Positions 20,781-30,332 of a stretch of 64,000 bases of DNA are shown here, in pieces. Every line of letters starts with the position of its first letter. The stretch's first letter is position 1. The DNA is from an uncultured Rhodocyclaceae bacterium (lineage in GTDB: Bacteria; Pseudomonadota; Gammaproteobacteria; Burkholderiales; Rhodocyclaceae): NCBI GenBank assembly GCA_907163075.1, contig CAJQTY010000002.1, forward strand, positions 372,001 to 436,000, read 5' to 3'. The notes beneath the pieces were generated by a model, which saw nothing but the letters and a program-made list of their open reading frames with translations, was not told where the DNA came from and made no database searches. The position numbers were made by a program, and so were the translations under genes.

Positions 20781-21899
20781 TCAGTTCGTGGCCGCGACTG
20801 AAGCCGACCCGTCCGGCGCCGCGAAGAGGCGCGCGCGCGACGGATCGAAGCCGACGAGTACCGGCGTTCCATGCGGCTGCACCGGCGAGCAAGTGTAGTG
20901 CGCCTGGTTGACGCTGAGGCACACGGCGCCGACATCGACCTGATAGCGCACCACGTCGCCGAGGAACTCGCTCGACCGAATCCGCCCTTCGAGCCACAGG
21001 TAGCGGCCATCGCGAAACGTGTCGATCGGCGCGATGTGCAGCGCGTGCGGCCGGATGCTGAGTACCGACGTGCCGTCGACCAGCGTCTCCTGCAATAGCG
21101 GCCAGCGGTGGTAGCCGATGTCCGGCGACGAAAACTCGATCGTCTGACCGTCCAGGCGCCGGACCGTGCCGGGCACCAGATTGCTGACACCGACGAAGCG
21201 TGCAACTTCCACCGATGCCGGAAAGTCGACGACGGCGGCCGGTGTGCCAACCTGGAGTACCGTGCCGCGAGCCACCACGGCCAGGCGGTCGGAGATGCTC
21301 AGGGCGTCCTCCTGGTGATGCGTGACCAGGATCACGGTAATGCCCAGCCGACGCTGAAGCAGGCACAGATCGCGGCGCATCTGTACGCGCAACTCGTATT
21401 CGAGGTTCGAGAACGGATCGTCGAGCAGCAGCACCCTGGGCTCGGTGACCAGCGCGCGGGCCAGCGCCACGCGCTGCTGCTGGCCAACCGACAGGCGGTC
21501 GGGGCGAAAATCACGCGTCTCGGCGATATCGAGCAGGTCGAGAACCCTGCCCACGCGCCCGCCCGGCGCCTCGCCCCGGCCGCCCTGTTCGACGACGCCG
21601 AAGGCGACGTTGTCGAACACCGACATGTGCGGCCACAGCGCGAAGTCCTGAAACACCACGCCGACCGGTCGCCGGGCCGGGACGATGTCCCGCACATCCT
21701 TGCCGTTGAACAGAATCGCTCCAGCCGCCGGCTGCTCGAGCCCGGCCAGCAGCCGCAGCAGGGTCGTCTTGCCGGAACCGGAAGGACTGAGCACGGCGAA
21801 CAGCTCGCCCGGATCGATGTCGAGATTGACGCCACGCAACACCGCTTTCCCGCCGTAGGAGAAATCCAGCTTGCGAATTTCGATGCTCGTTCTATCCAT
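20781..21899 (-). CDS. Fe(III)-type ABC transporter ATP-binding protein with altered motifs
   Basis: This 372-aa ATPase has the FbpC/PotA layout: an NBD of about 240 aa and a C-terminal TOBE-like domain. Several catalytic motifs deviate from consensus. The P-loop is SPSGSGKTT (first Gly is Ser), the signature is LSVGQ instead of LSGGQ, and Walker B ends in DD instead of DE. The frame is otherwise intact. ATG 21899, with GGTGAG just upstream, overlaps the permease stop; a GTG at 21908 is an alternative start. The partner permease and binding-protein genes are broken, so the transporter is probably not functional. Confidence 0.85.
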   Translation of the reverse strand: MDRTSIEIRKLDFSYGGKAVLRGVNLDIDPGELFAVLSPSGSGKTTLLRLLAGLEQPAAGAILFNGKDVRDIVPARRPVGVVFQDFALWPHMSVFDNVAFGVVEQGGRGEAPGGRVGRVLDLLDIAETRDFRPDRLSVGQQQRVALARALVTEPRVLLLDDPFSNLEYELRVQMRRDLCLLQRRLGITVILVTHHQEDALSISDRLAVVARGTVLQVGTPAAVVDFPASVEVARFVGVSNLVPGTVRRLDGQTIEFSSPDIGYHRWPLLQETLVDGTSVLSIRPHALHIAPIDTFRDGRYLWLEGRIRSSEFLGDVVRYQVDVGAVCLSVNQAHYTCSPVQPHGTPVLVGFDPSRARLFAAPDGSASVAATN

Positions 21900-23613
21900 T
21901 GTGCTCACCGCACCGTTCAGTTGCTCGAAAAACGAGTTTGCGGAAGCCGGACCGCGTCTTCCAGTAGTGCCGGATCAGGGTCAGGAGCGCATACAGGAGC
22001 AGCGCGCTCAAGCCGATCGAGAGGATGGCCAGCGCCGACCCGGCGCCGCGGCCGGTGGTCGACTGCATGTTCAGATAGATGCTGTAACTGACCGGCGCGT
22101 CGGTCTCGCCGGGCACCAGCAACATGGCCGTCGACAGGTCGACCGCCGCCAGACCGAAGCAGAGCAGGAAGGCGACGAGCAAACCCGCCGCCATCATCGG
22201 CAGGACAATCTTCGCGGCGATGCCGAAGCGGCTGCCGCCGGCAACGCTGGCCGCTTCGACGTAGCGGCGCGGAACGCCCTGGAGCGCGATGGCGCAGGCG
22301 CGGATCGCGAACGGCAGGCCGCGCACCGAGAACGCCATCGGCAGCAGAAGCCAGGTCGCATCGATCGGCTAGCCGGTAAGCGGCAAGTCGAGCGCGCCGA
22401 AAAACTGCAGGTAAGCGATCGCCAGCGCCACGCCGGGAACGCTGAACAGCCCGGCGGCGACCCACGACAGCCATTTCTTCATCGTCGGCGACGCCGAGTG
22501 TATGGCCAGCGCCATGAGCAGGCCGACGACGACGTCGAGCAGCGCGGCAAAGCCGCAGTAGGCCAGCGTATTGACGAAGCTCCCGCTGCCGGCGCTGAGC
22601 GCGCCCAGGTAATGCGTCCACGCGTACGACTCGGGCAACGCGGTATAGCTCCACAAGCGCGCCACGGAAGTGAGCGCGACACCGGCGTAAAGAATCGCAT
22701 AAACGAACACGATGCCGCCGAAGACCAGCCCACCCGCCCGCCCCTGCCGGCGCGACGGCTCCGCCGCCACGTGCGGCGTCACCACGTACTGGCGCACGAG
22801 GAGCACCGACGCGAACCAGGCGACGACCGAAACGGCGATCAGCGCGCAGGCCATCAACGACGACAGCGGATCGCGCGACCCGTACGCGGACAACCTGAAG
22901 AACGCCTGCGGCGCGAGCAGATTGGTAACCCCCAGCGAAAGCGGCGTCGCCAGGTCGTCCAGCGCCTTGAGAAAGGTGATCGACATGCCGAAGGCCAGCC
23001 CCGGCATACTGAGCGGCAAAAATACGCGGCCGATCAGGCGCGTCCAGCCAACGCCGAGGCGCGCGGCCTCGCCGGCCTGCCGGCCACACGCGCTGGAGGT
23101 CATGATCAGGGTCATCAGCAGCAGCGGGAAGTAGTGCAGCGCCTCGATCAGCATGACGCTGGGCAAGCCGAAGATCATGGGTTCGGGCGTGCCGAACCAG
23201 CGCAGCACGGTGGCAAACGGCCCGCCGCTGCCGAACAGTGTCTGCAGCGAGAGGGCGAGGACAAACGGCGGGACGAACAGAGGCAAAAAGCCGCACAGCT
23301 CGATGAGCACCGAAGGCCGCACGCGGTAGCGCCAGAGCAGCATGGCGATCGGCAGCGCCAGCGCCGCGGCAAGGAACGCCGCGCCGGCGGCGACGCCGAG
23401 ACTGTTGATCAGGCTCTCGACATAAACCGGATTGGCCAGCAGCAGGACGACGTAATCGAGCGCGAAGCGCCCGCCATCGCTGGCAAATCCGTGCACGATC
23501 AGCGTCCCGACGGGGACCACGAGAAACACCAGCAAGTAAATCGCGAGCAGCACGAACGGCACCCGATAGCCGCCAAACAGCCCGCCGCATGTCAAGCGCA
23601 CGTCGACTTCCAC
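21892..23613 (-). pseudogene. Fe(III)-type ABC transporter permease (fused two-domain) with internal amber codon
   Basis: The frame reads as one two-domain FbpB-like permease of about 573 residues with about 12 membrane segments. It is interrupted by TAG at 22369-22371. Translation continues in the same frame after the stop (PIDATWLLLPMAFSVRG), including an EAA-type loop VEAASVAGGSRFGIAAKIVLP. A single base change therefore splits it into 414 and at most about 158 aa. It sits between the broken binding-protein gene and the ATPase. Confidence 0.85.
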
Positions 23614-23664
23614 GGGTTCGCCCGCGGCAACGGCGCACCCAACGCTTCGTTGTAGCGTGGCACG

Positions 23665-24986
23665 TCAGCGCTCCGCCAGCCCGGACGCCTGCCGTGCCAA
23701 AGTCAGCGCCGAAGCGTAGTTGTCGCGGCTGCGCCGCGCCCATTCGGCCTCACGTCGGGCAATCGCCGCGACATCGACACGCGTTTGCCAGCCCGGATTC
23801 GCCAGCAACGCGTCGTTCTCGGCCAGCGGCGGGCCGTAGGCGAGCCGCCGCGCGGCGTCGAGCAGCGCCCTGGCGGCGGCATCGGGCTGGCGCTCAAGGC
23901 GGCGCTCGGCGGCCTGTATCGCGCGCGTGACTTCCGCCAGCTCGCGGTGCCGAAAAGTGACGACCTGGTTGAAGAGGGCATTGACCACCAGGTAGCGTGC
24001 TTCCGAAACGTCGGGATCGTAGGCCGACGGATGCGCCCGCAGGACGGCGACGAGATCCGGATAATCGCCCGGCCGCGCCCGCCGACGCCGTCGGCGCGTA
24101 CCGGCACGCGGCTGATCTCTGGACGCAGGAGCAGGCTTTGCCCGGCCGCCGACAGCGTGAAGTCGATGAACCGGCGGCCGTCCTCCGGGTTCCGCGCGCC
24201 GGCGACCAGGCCGATGCTGGCCGGCGTGACGGCGCTCGGATGGGCATAGGCAAAGTCGACCGGGTACCCGGAGTACATCCCCGACAGCGCCAGGAAATCG
24301 ACCACCAGTCCGACTCCGAAGCGGCCGCGGGTGACGCTGTTGGGGACATCGAAACTGCGGTCGGCGATGGTGCCGCAATTGCCGGCGATTTGCAGCAGCA
24401 ATGACCAGCCGTCCTGCCAGCCGGCGCCTTGCAGGATGGATTCGACGATCAGGGTGCGTCGTTCCCGAACGCGCTGGCGAAGACATTACGGCATGTCCGA
24501 AATACTCGGCCCGGACCAGGTCGCTCCATGTTTCCGGCGGATTGATCGAACGCGCAGCGAGATAACGCGTGTTCCACATGATGCCGTAGCCGGAAGGGCC
24601 TGCCCCTTTTAAAAGCCGTCCGCGTCGTCGATATCCAGGTTTCCGATGCGCACCGGAATCGACGCTCTTCCGCCGGCTTCGACGGGTGTCAGCAGGCCAT
24701 ATCGGCGCAAGGCGCGAAAGCTGTCCGGAGAAGAACTCCAGAAAACGTCCGGCCGTGAACCGCGGTTCCGGTCGGTGAGAAACGGGATGATGTTGGTTGC
24801 GGGAAAATTGACAAAATCCACGCGGTACTGCGGGTTCTGCTGTTCAAACGCCTTCTTGTACGCGACCAGCACCTCCTTGGGCAAGGATGAAGCGACGACG
24901 AGGCTTTCCGTGGCGCGCACGCCGGAGGACGTCCACAGGAAGGCGAACAATAGCAATCCACCTACGAGAAGTGGTCCCGCCGAGTT
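23665..24986 (-). pseudogene. Fe(III)-type ABC transporter substrate-binding protein, multiply frameshifted
   Basis: Fragments of one extracellular binding protein follow one another in different frames. They are a signal-peptide-like LLVGGLLLFAFLW with the mature start TESLVVASSLPKEV, then GYGIMWNTRYLAA, then LIVESILQGAGWQDGW through RSFDVPNSV, then a C-terminal part from DYPDLVAVLRAH to the stop. Frame changes lie near 24605-24612, 24450-24456 and 24070-24105. The start codon is missing because the reading frame runs directly into the IS3 end at about 24987. The remnant would be the first gene of the operon with the permease and ATPase. Confidence 0.85.
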
Positions 24987-25028
24987 GGACAGTATTTCGG
25001 TTTTCTTAAGTGATATATCTGCCGGGTT

Positions 25029-25862
25029 TTAAGCCGCCGCGGCGAGCGGCGGCTTGCTGAGGTTGAAGTAAGCCGTATCGGGGGTCATTCCGTCAAGGGT
25101 TGAATGAGGGCGACGGCGGTTGTAGAAATCGAAATACTTGGTCAATGCCCGACGGGCGACGGAAACGGTATCGTAGCCATGCAGATAGACTTCCTCGTAC
25201 TTTACGGACTTCCAAAGGCGTTCGACAAAGACCTTGTCCCGCCAGCAACCCTTACCATCCATGCTGATCTGAATGCCGTTCTGTTTGAGTACGCGGATGA
25301 AGGCCGAGTTGGTGAACTGGCTGCCCTGGTCGGTGTTCATGATTTCCGGCGGGCCGTATTTCAGGATGGCATCCTCCAACGCCTCGACACACGGGTCCGC
25401 CGTCAAGGTATTGGACAAACGCCAGGACAGCACACGACGCGTAGCCCAGTCGAGTACGGCGGAGAGATAGACGAATCCCTTCTGCATCGGAATGTAGGTC
25501 GTATCCATGGCCCAGACTTGATTCGGACGGTCGATGGCGAGACTGCGCAAGAGGTAGGGATAGAGGCGATGTGCCTGATTCCGCCGGCTGGTGTTGGCCT
25601 TACGATAGAGGGCTTCAATACCCATCTTCTTCATCAACGTGCTGACGTGTGTGCGACCAACCTCGATCTTCTCCAGCCGGAGCATGTCGCGCAGCATGCG
25701 GGCTCCGGCAAAGGGCGATTCCAGATGCAGTTCGTCGATCCGCCGCATCAGCCGAAGATCGTTGTCGGGCGTCGGCTGCGGCAGGTAATACACCGATGAT
25801 CGGGAGAGGTCGAGCAGCTGCACTTGCCGGACAACGGGCAGGTCATGAGTTCTATCGATCAT
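25029..25862 (-). CDS. IS3-family transposase OrfB
   Basis: This 277-aa protein is an rve-type integrase core with DDE residues visible as AMDTTYIP, NTDQGSQF and FVERLWKSVKYEEVY. The HTH_21-like N-terminal part precedes it. The start ATG overlaps the OrfA stop by four bases (ATGA), suggesting coupling. The frame is complete, so the element may still be active. Confidence 0.95.
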   Translation of the reverse strand: MIDRTHDLPVVRQVQLLDLSRSSVYYLPQPTPDNDLRLMRRIDELHLESPFAGARMLRDMLRLEKIEVGRTHVSTLMKKMGIEALYRKANTSRRNQAHRLYPYLLRSLAIDRPNQVWAMDTTYIPMQKGFVYLSAVLDWATRRVLSWRLSNTLTADPCVEALEDAILKYGPPEIMNTDQGSQFTNSAFIRVLKQNGIQISMDGKGCWRDKVFVERLWKSVKYEEVYLHGYDTVSVARRALTKYFDFYNRRRPHSTLDGMTPDTAYFNLSKPPLAAAA

Positions 25863-26161
25863 CGTTTTGCGCTCGCATCGCCGATTCGACCGAGCGCGCC
25901 GGCTAAAAAATCGATCTCCAGCGCCTGCTGGCCGATTTTTGCAAGCAGGTCTTTGAGGTCAGGGCCGGCTGACTGTTTCTCGGCAGCGCTTGCGAAGACG
26001 CCTGAGGCATTCTCCAGCAATTGCGTCTTCCACTGCGTGATTTGATTCGGATGAACGTCAAACTTCTCCGCTAACGCGGCTAAAGTTTCATCACCCTTGA
26101 CGGCCGCTATCGCCACTTTGGCTTTGAACGCGGCTATGTGGTTACGACGGGGTCTTCTCAT
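25859..26161 (-). CDS. IS3-family transposase OrfA
   Basis: This 100-aa basic protein starts MRRPRRNHIAAFKAKVAIAA and has the Tnp_1 helix-turn-helix (EKFDVHPNQITQWK) followed by a helical C-terminus. GGAG lies about 9 bases before ATG 26161. It overlaps OrfB by four bases. Confidence 0.93.
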   Translation of the reverse strand: MRRPRRNHIAAFKAKVAIAAVKGDETLAALAEKFDVHPNQITQWKTQLLENASGVFASAAEKQSAGPDLKDLLAKIGQQALEIDFLAGALGRIGDASAKR

Positions 26162-26327
26162 TGCTTCTGCTCCTGGTCTGGCAATCTTCGCATCGCCCAT
26201 TGAAGCAGAAATATCACTTATACAACTGTCCGATTTACCAGGGCCATTTCTGAACACGCACAGACCGGCCTCGCTTTGTGAGGCGTTTCCGCCCGAAACT
26301 CCGCAAGCTTCATTTCACCCTAAGCCT

Positions 26328-26353
26328 GTCGTCCCGGCATACGCCGGAATGAC
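26328..26353. repeat. REP-like hairpin (second copy)
   Basis: Eleven-base arms (26328-26338 and 26343-26353) pair with two mismatches around a 4-base loop. The right arm gccggaatgac matches the element after cbbM (15716-15744). The 188-bp gap between the IS and the next gene holds nothing else that I recognise. Confidence 0.5.
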
Positions 26354-26445
26354 CAGCTTGGGTCAACCGGCCACCGGCCATTCCTGCGACATTCCTGCGA
26401 CTGCCCTGCCGGTCCTGCTTTCTGTCGCGCCTTTGCCGACGCGTT

Positions 26446-27876
26446 CTACGGCAGTTTCAGACCCGGCCTTTTCGGCGGCGGCAACCGGCAAGCACCACCG
26501 CTACACACAAGCCCCGGAACGCAGATCTGGTTGCCGTCGCACGGTTTATTGAACAGCACCCCGATTTTCTTGCAGACGCCGTCCCTCATCAACAGGCCGA
26601 CCTGACAGATAGTGCTCGGACACGGCTGACCCAGGCCGCAGGTCGGCGCATCGGCCTGACAGGTCTTTCTCGGCACGACACCGAGCAATTCGCGCCAGAG
26701 CATCGGCTTATACGGGTTAATAAAATCGGCTAGCGCGCGGTCTATTCCGATATTCCCAAAATCGACGGCCAAACGTGGAAAATCCGTTTCGGGTTTGATC
26801 CGCAAAAGGGTCAGATGGAAATGCGGCGCCGATGAAACTCCTGAACTGCCGACTTTGCCCAAACGCCGCCCGCACTCGATGCGTTCGCCGACGCGGACGA
26901 TGATTGAATCCCTCTTCAGATGGAAGTAGTAGGCGACAATCCCGTCGTCCTGCAATACGGTGATGAAGTTGGCCTCCTTGACGCCGCTCAAAAATTCCCT
27001 ACCGTCGCTGACGCCGTTGACGCAAAAGATAAAGTCCCCGCTTGGCGCATCGGCTGACGCCGGGACACGAAAGAAACACTTGTCCGTATTGCCGTCGCTG
27101 ACCGCGACAACCTTTCCGCCAGCGACCGCATAGACGTCGATACTGCCAGCGGTTTGAGCGAGTATATGGCCGGCCAGGAGAAAATCCGTACCTTCATGCC
27201 CGGCGTAGCAATTCGGGAATCCTTTCCCGAAGTATTCATTGGAGCAGGTAAAAAAGTCGCCATCGGCATTGTTTGATTCATCAATTCCGACCACATTGCG
27301 GAGAACCATCTGTGGTGCCGTAAATGGCCCCGAAAGCGTTCCGGCGACCGGATCTCCCCGCCGTCCGAGTATGAACAATTCGTCATATCCGGCTGTTTTG
27401 GGCTTGGCGTTTACCTGGTTTCCGCCTCCATTGAGGGCTGAAACGTAATTGTTGGTGCCGGTGCGCAAAGCGACGCGGTCGCCGTCTTCGATCTCGCTTG
27501 TTCCGGCACGGTTCGTCTTGCGTTCGACAAAGAAGGTTTCCCAGTCGTGAAGCGCAAGCTTGTCGGCCAGGAGTTTGTCGCCGCCGCCGTTCACAGCCGA
27601 GAAAAAATAGCCCTTCGAGGTCTTGAGGGCGACAGGATCACCATCTTCAAGCTCTCCCTCGTTAAGATCGAGCAAGGTAAAAATTTCCCATTCGTGCGCC
27701 TGGGTACGATTGGCGGAAACAAGACCGCCACCGTTATTCTCCGCCGTCACAAAATTTCCGAGCCTGGTCTTCAAACTGATCGAATAATGTCGCGCCTGAA
27801 CCTCGCCGGCAAACAGGAGGAAGAGCGCAATCAGGCCGCAGACAAAACCGATTTTCCGTGAGACTCCCGCGCTCAT
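26446..27876 (-). CDS. Secreted protein: fascin-like beta-trefoil repeats, M23 peptidase-like domain, Cys-rich tail
   Basis: This 476-aa protein starts with a signal peptide (GFVCGLIALFLLFAGEVQA). Residues about 30-190 hold three similar units (NFVTAENNGGG, FFSAVNGGGDK, YVSALNGGGNQ) typical of a fascin-like beta-trefoil. Residues about 225-390 resemble LytM/M23: HEGTDFLL fits HxGxD and APHFHLTL fits HxH, with GGKVVAVSDG and VGERIECG between them. The C-terminal 65 residues hold about 10 Cys. GGAGG precedes ATG 27876. It may cleave peptidoglycan or another peptide, with the trefoil binding carbohydrate; both are inferred from domains. Confidence 0.8.
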   Translation of the reverse strand: MSAGVSRKIGFVCGLIALFLLFAGEVQARHYSISLKTRLGNFVTAENNGGGLVSANRTQAHEWEIFTLLDLNEGELEDGDPVALKTSKGYFFSAVNGGGDKLLADKLALHDWETFFVERKTNRAGTSEIEDGDRVALRTGTNNYVSALNGGGNQVNAKPKTAGYDELFILGRRGDPVAGTLSGPFTAPQMVLRNVVGIDESNNADGDFFTCSNEYFGKGFPNCYAGHEGTDFLLAGHILAQTAGSIDVYAVAGGKVVAVSDGNTDKCFFRVPASADAPSGDFIFCVNGVSDGREFLSGVKEANFITVLQDDGIVAYYFHLKRDSIIVRVGERIECGRRLGKVGSSGVSSAPHFHLTLLRIKPETDFPRLAVDFGNIGIDRALADFINPYKPMLWRELLGVVPRKTCQADAPTCGLGQPCPSTICQVGLLMRDGVCKKIGVLFNKPCDGNQICVPGLVCSGGACRLPPPKRPGLKLP

Positions 27877-28017
27877 GATTTTTACCTCCGTTAAACCGTT
27901 TCGCAATGCGAAGAGCCCGAGGAAGTCGGCGCCCTCTTTTCCGACCTCGGCCATTGTACGAAAAAAGCCGGCGCCCCAAAAGCGCCAGCCTGGTGCCTTG
28001 GGCTGCGACGTCAAATC

Positions 28018-28041
28018 AGGCGGCGGGAAGTCCCGCCGCCT
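28018..28041. repeat. Perfect tight hairpin between divergent genes
   Basis: Eleven-base perfect arms (28018-28028 and 28031-28041) with a 2-base spacer lie in the 240-bp region between two divergent genes. It could be an operator or an mRNA leader structure. There is no T-run. Confidence 0.4.
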
Positions 28042-28116
28042 TGCGTTGTTCCCTTGTGAATGGCAGTTCCGCCGCCTATTCTTAGACTATGCCTGCTTTT
28101 CAAGGAAGGAAACATC

Positions 28117-28584
28117 ATGCCAAAACTGCTGCTCGATGTTCCGACGATCGCCCAGGAAAAGGCCAATTGCTGCTGGCATACGGCGGCCAGCATGATCTGG
28201 CGCTACTGGCAAGGGCGGACCGGCCGAGCGGGGCCGATGAATACAGTAGCCGCCGCCTACGAGGTAGCGGACACGATACCGCTGCAATACGCCGAATTCA
28301 TCACCCTCGCCAAGCGCGTTGGCTTGCAATCGCTGCCGGTCAAGAACCAGCATCTTGAAGCGGATCTGCATGGCTACCTCAAGGATTGCGGCCCGGTGTG
28401 GAGCGCCGGCCTCTGGTTCGGGCCGGGTCACGCCATCGTTCTGACCGGAATCGACGGCAGCAAGATCCACTTCAACGATCCGGACGGCGGCGTCAAGAAG
28501 GAAGGTACGGTCCAGTGGTTCAACGACAAGCTGTTCACGCAATGGATCGGCTGTCTGATGGTCAAGGATGCCGCGCGTTATTGA
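28117..28584 (+). CDS. Papain-like cysteine peptidase family protein (C39/C70-like)
   Basis: This 155-aa protein has a papain-like pattern: Cys-Trp in NCCWHTAASMIW near residue 19, His in GPGHAIVLTGID near residue 111, and an Asp/Asn in IHFNDPDGG. It resembles the Papain-like_cys_prot/AvrRpt2 (C70) or C39 groups. There is no signal peptide, so secretion would need another route. AAGGAAGGA precedes ATG 28117. It is divergent from the trefoil-M23 gene, with a shared 240-bp upstream region. The substrate is unknown. Confidence 0.8.
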   Translation: MPKLLLDVPTIAQEKANCCWHTAASMIWRYWQGRTGRAGPMNTVAAAYEVADTIPLQYAEFITLAKRVGLQSLPVKNQHLEADLHGYLKDCGPVWSAGLWFGPGHAIVLTGIDGSKIHFNDPDGGVKKEGTVQWFNDKLFTQWIGCLMVKDAARY

Positions 28585-28762
28585 GCGCCAGACCGCACGG
28601 CGCGACGGCTGATGACCGCCGCGCGCCTGTCGCCAGGCGAAGGGACATCCCGAGGATGTTCAACTTCTCGCCAATCTGACAGAATAGCCGGAATTCATAA
28701 GACGCCGGACTGTTCCCTGCCGCCGCAGCACGAACCGCCGGGCCAACCTGCCCGAGATCGCC

Positions 28763-30316
28763 ATGAAACCATCCGATGGAAATCCTGAAACGCTGACGCG
28801 AGCAAGCCAGGCCGCTGGCTCACCGGCTTCCTACGTTCTCGCGCTCGATCAGGGCACCACCAGTTCGCGCGCCGTTCTCTTCGACCGTGCCGGCAAGCGC
28901 TGCGCCCTGGCGCAGCAGGAGTTCCCGCAGCACTTTCCGCAGCCGGGCTGGGTCGAGCACGACGCGGACGACCTCTGGCAATCACAGCTTGCCGTCGCCC
29001 GCCGCGTGCTGCATGAAAACGGGGTTGCGGCCAGCCAGGTCGCCGTGCTGGGTATCACCAACCAGCGTGAAACCACGCTGCTCTGGGATCGCGCCAGCGG
29101 CCGGCCGCTGGCGCGCGCCATCGTCTGGCAGGACCGCCGCACGGCGCCGTTCTGCGAAGAGCTGACCGCCGCCGGCCACGCCGACCTGATCCGCCGCAAG
29201 ACCGGTCTCGAGATTGACGCCTATTTCTCCGGAACCAAGCTGCGCTGGTTGCTCGACAACCTGCCCGGCGCCCGCGCCCGCGCCAAACGCGGCGAACTGG
29301 CCTTCGGCACCGTCGATAGCTGGCTGGCGTGGAACCTCACCGCTGGCCGCGCGCACGTTACCGACGCCTCCAACGCCTCGCGCACAATGCTCTTCGACAT
29401 CCACCGCCGGTGCTGGGACGACGAGCTGCTCGCCCTGCTCGACATCCCGGCCACCGTGTTGCCGGAAATCGTCGAAAGCAGTTCGCGGATCGCCGAGATC
29501 GACGCCGGCCTGCTCGGCGCGCCGATTCCGCTGGCCGGCATCGCCGGCGACCAGCAGGCGGCCACCTTCGGCCAGGTCTGCCTGCGCCAGGGCATGGCCA
29601 AGAACACCTACGGAACCGGCTGTTTCCTGATGATGAACACCGGCGCGCAGCCGATGAAATCTCGTCACCGCATGCTTACCACCGTCGGCTGGCAGCGCGG
29701 CGGGCACACCACCTACCTGCTCGAAGGCAGCGTGTTCATGGGTGGCGCCACGGTGCAATGGCTGCGTGACGGACTCGGTCTGATCGCCCGCGCCGACGAG
29801 ATCGAAGCCCTGGCCGCTTCCGTGCCGGACAATGGCGGCGTCTTCCTGGTACCGGCCCACACCGGCCTCGGCGCGCCGTATTGGGACCCTTACGCGCGCG
29901 GCGCCCTGCTCGGTATGACGCGCGGCACCAGCCGCGCGCACATCGCCCGCGCGACGCTCGAAGCCATCGCCTTCCAGAGCGCCGAGGTGCTGATCGCCAT
30001 GCAGCTCGATTCGGGCTGGCCGCTGAGTGAATTGCGCGTCGACGGCGGTGCGGCCGGCAATAATCTGTTGCTCCAGTTCCAGGCCGACCTGCTCGGCGTC
30101 GAAGTGGTGCGCCCGCGCGTAACGGAAACAACCGCGCTCGGCGCCGCCTTCCTGGCCGGCCTGGCGGTCGGCTTCTGGCAGAACGAAGCCGAGCTCGCCG
30201 CGCAGTGGCAGGCCGAACGGCGCTTTACCCCGGCGATACCCGACGCGCAACGCGACAGCCTGCTGGGCGACTGGCGTCGCGCCGTCGATCGGGCGCGCAA
30301 CTGGGCGCAGCCCTGA
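28763..30316 (+). CDS. glpK: Glycerol kinase
   Basis: It phosphorylates glycerol to glycerol-3-phosphate with ATP. The 517-aa FGGY-family protein carries [31 protein letters not shown], the glycerol-binding [12 protein letters not shown], and the C-terminal [12 protein letters not shown]. The first 22 residues are not part of the family core, so the start could be further in. No glpF or glpD is adjacent. Confidence 0.96.
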   Translation: MKPSDGNPETLTRASQAAGSPASYVLALDQGTTSSRAVLFDRAGKRCALAQQEFPQHFPQPGWVEHDADDLWQSQLAVARRVLHENGVAASQVAVLGITNQRETTLLWDRASGRPLARAIVWQDRRTAPFCEELTAAGHADLIRRKTGLEIDAYFSGTKLRWLLDNLPGARARAKRGELAFGTVDSWLAWNLTAGRAHVTDASNASRTMLFDIHRRCWDDELLALLDIPATVLPEIVESSSRIAEIDAGLLGAPIPLAGIAGDQQAATFGQVCLRQGMAKNTYGTGCFLMMNTGAQPMKSRHRMLTTVGWQRGGHTTYLLEGSVFMGGATVQWLRDGLGLIARADEIEALAASVPDNGGVFLVPAHTGLGAPYWDPYARGALLGMTRGTSRAHIARATLEAIAFQSAEVLIAMQLDSGWPLSELRVDGGAAGNNLLLQFQADLLGVEVVRPRVTETTALGAAFLAGLAVGFWQNEAELAAQWQAERRFTPAIPDAQRDSLLGDWRRAVDRARNWAQP

Positions 30317-30332
30317 GGTCCGGCGGGCTGGC

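Larger units (their letters stand above)
24987..26231 (-). mobile_element. IS3-family insertion sequence
   Basis: Two overlapping transposase genes are flanked by partly matching inverted ends: ggacagt at 24987-24993 with actgtcc at 26225-26231, and inner aagtgatat(a/t)tctgc copies near 25008-25022 and 26205-26219. The spacing between outer and inner parts differs by about 9 bases, so one end may be altered. No clear target duplication was found. The element interrupts the signal-peptide coding part of the binding-protein pseudogene and is in the same orientation. Confidence 0.85.

Noticed and set aside
21871-23655. 594-aa frame opposite the ABC permease
   Set aside because: Arg/Gln-rich antisense of a membrane protein gene; not a real product.
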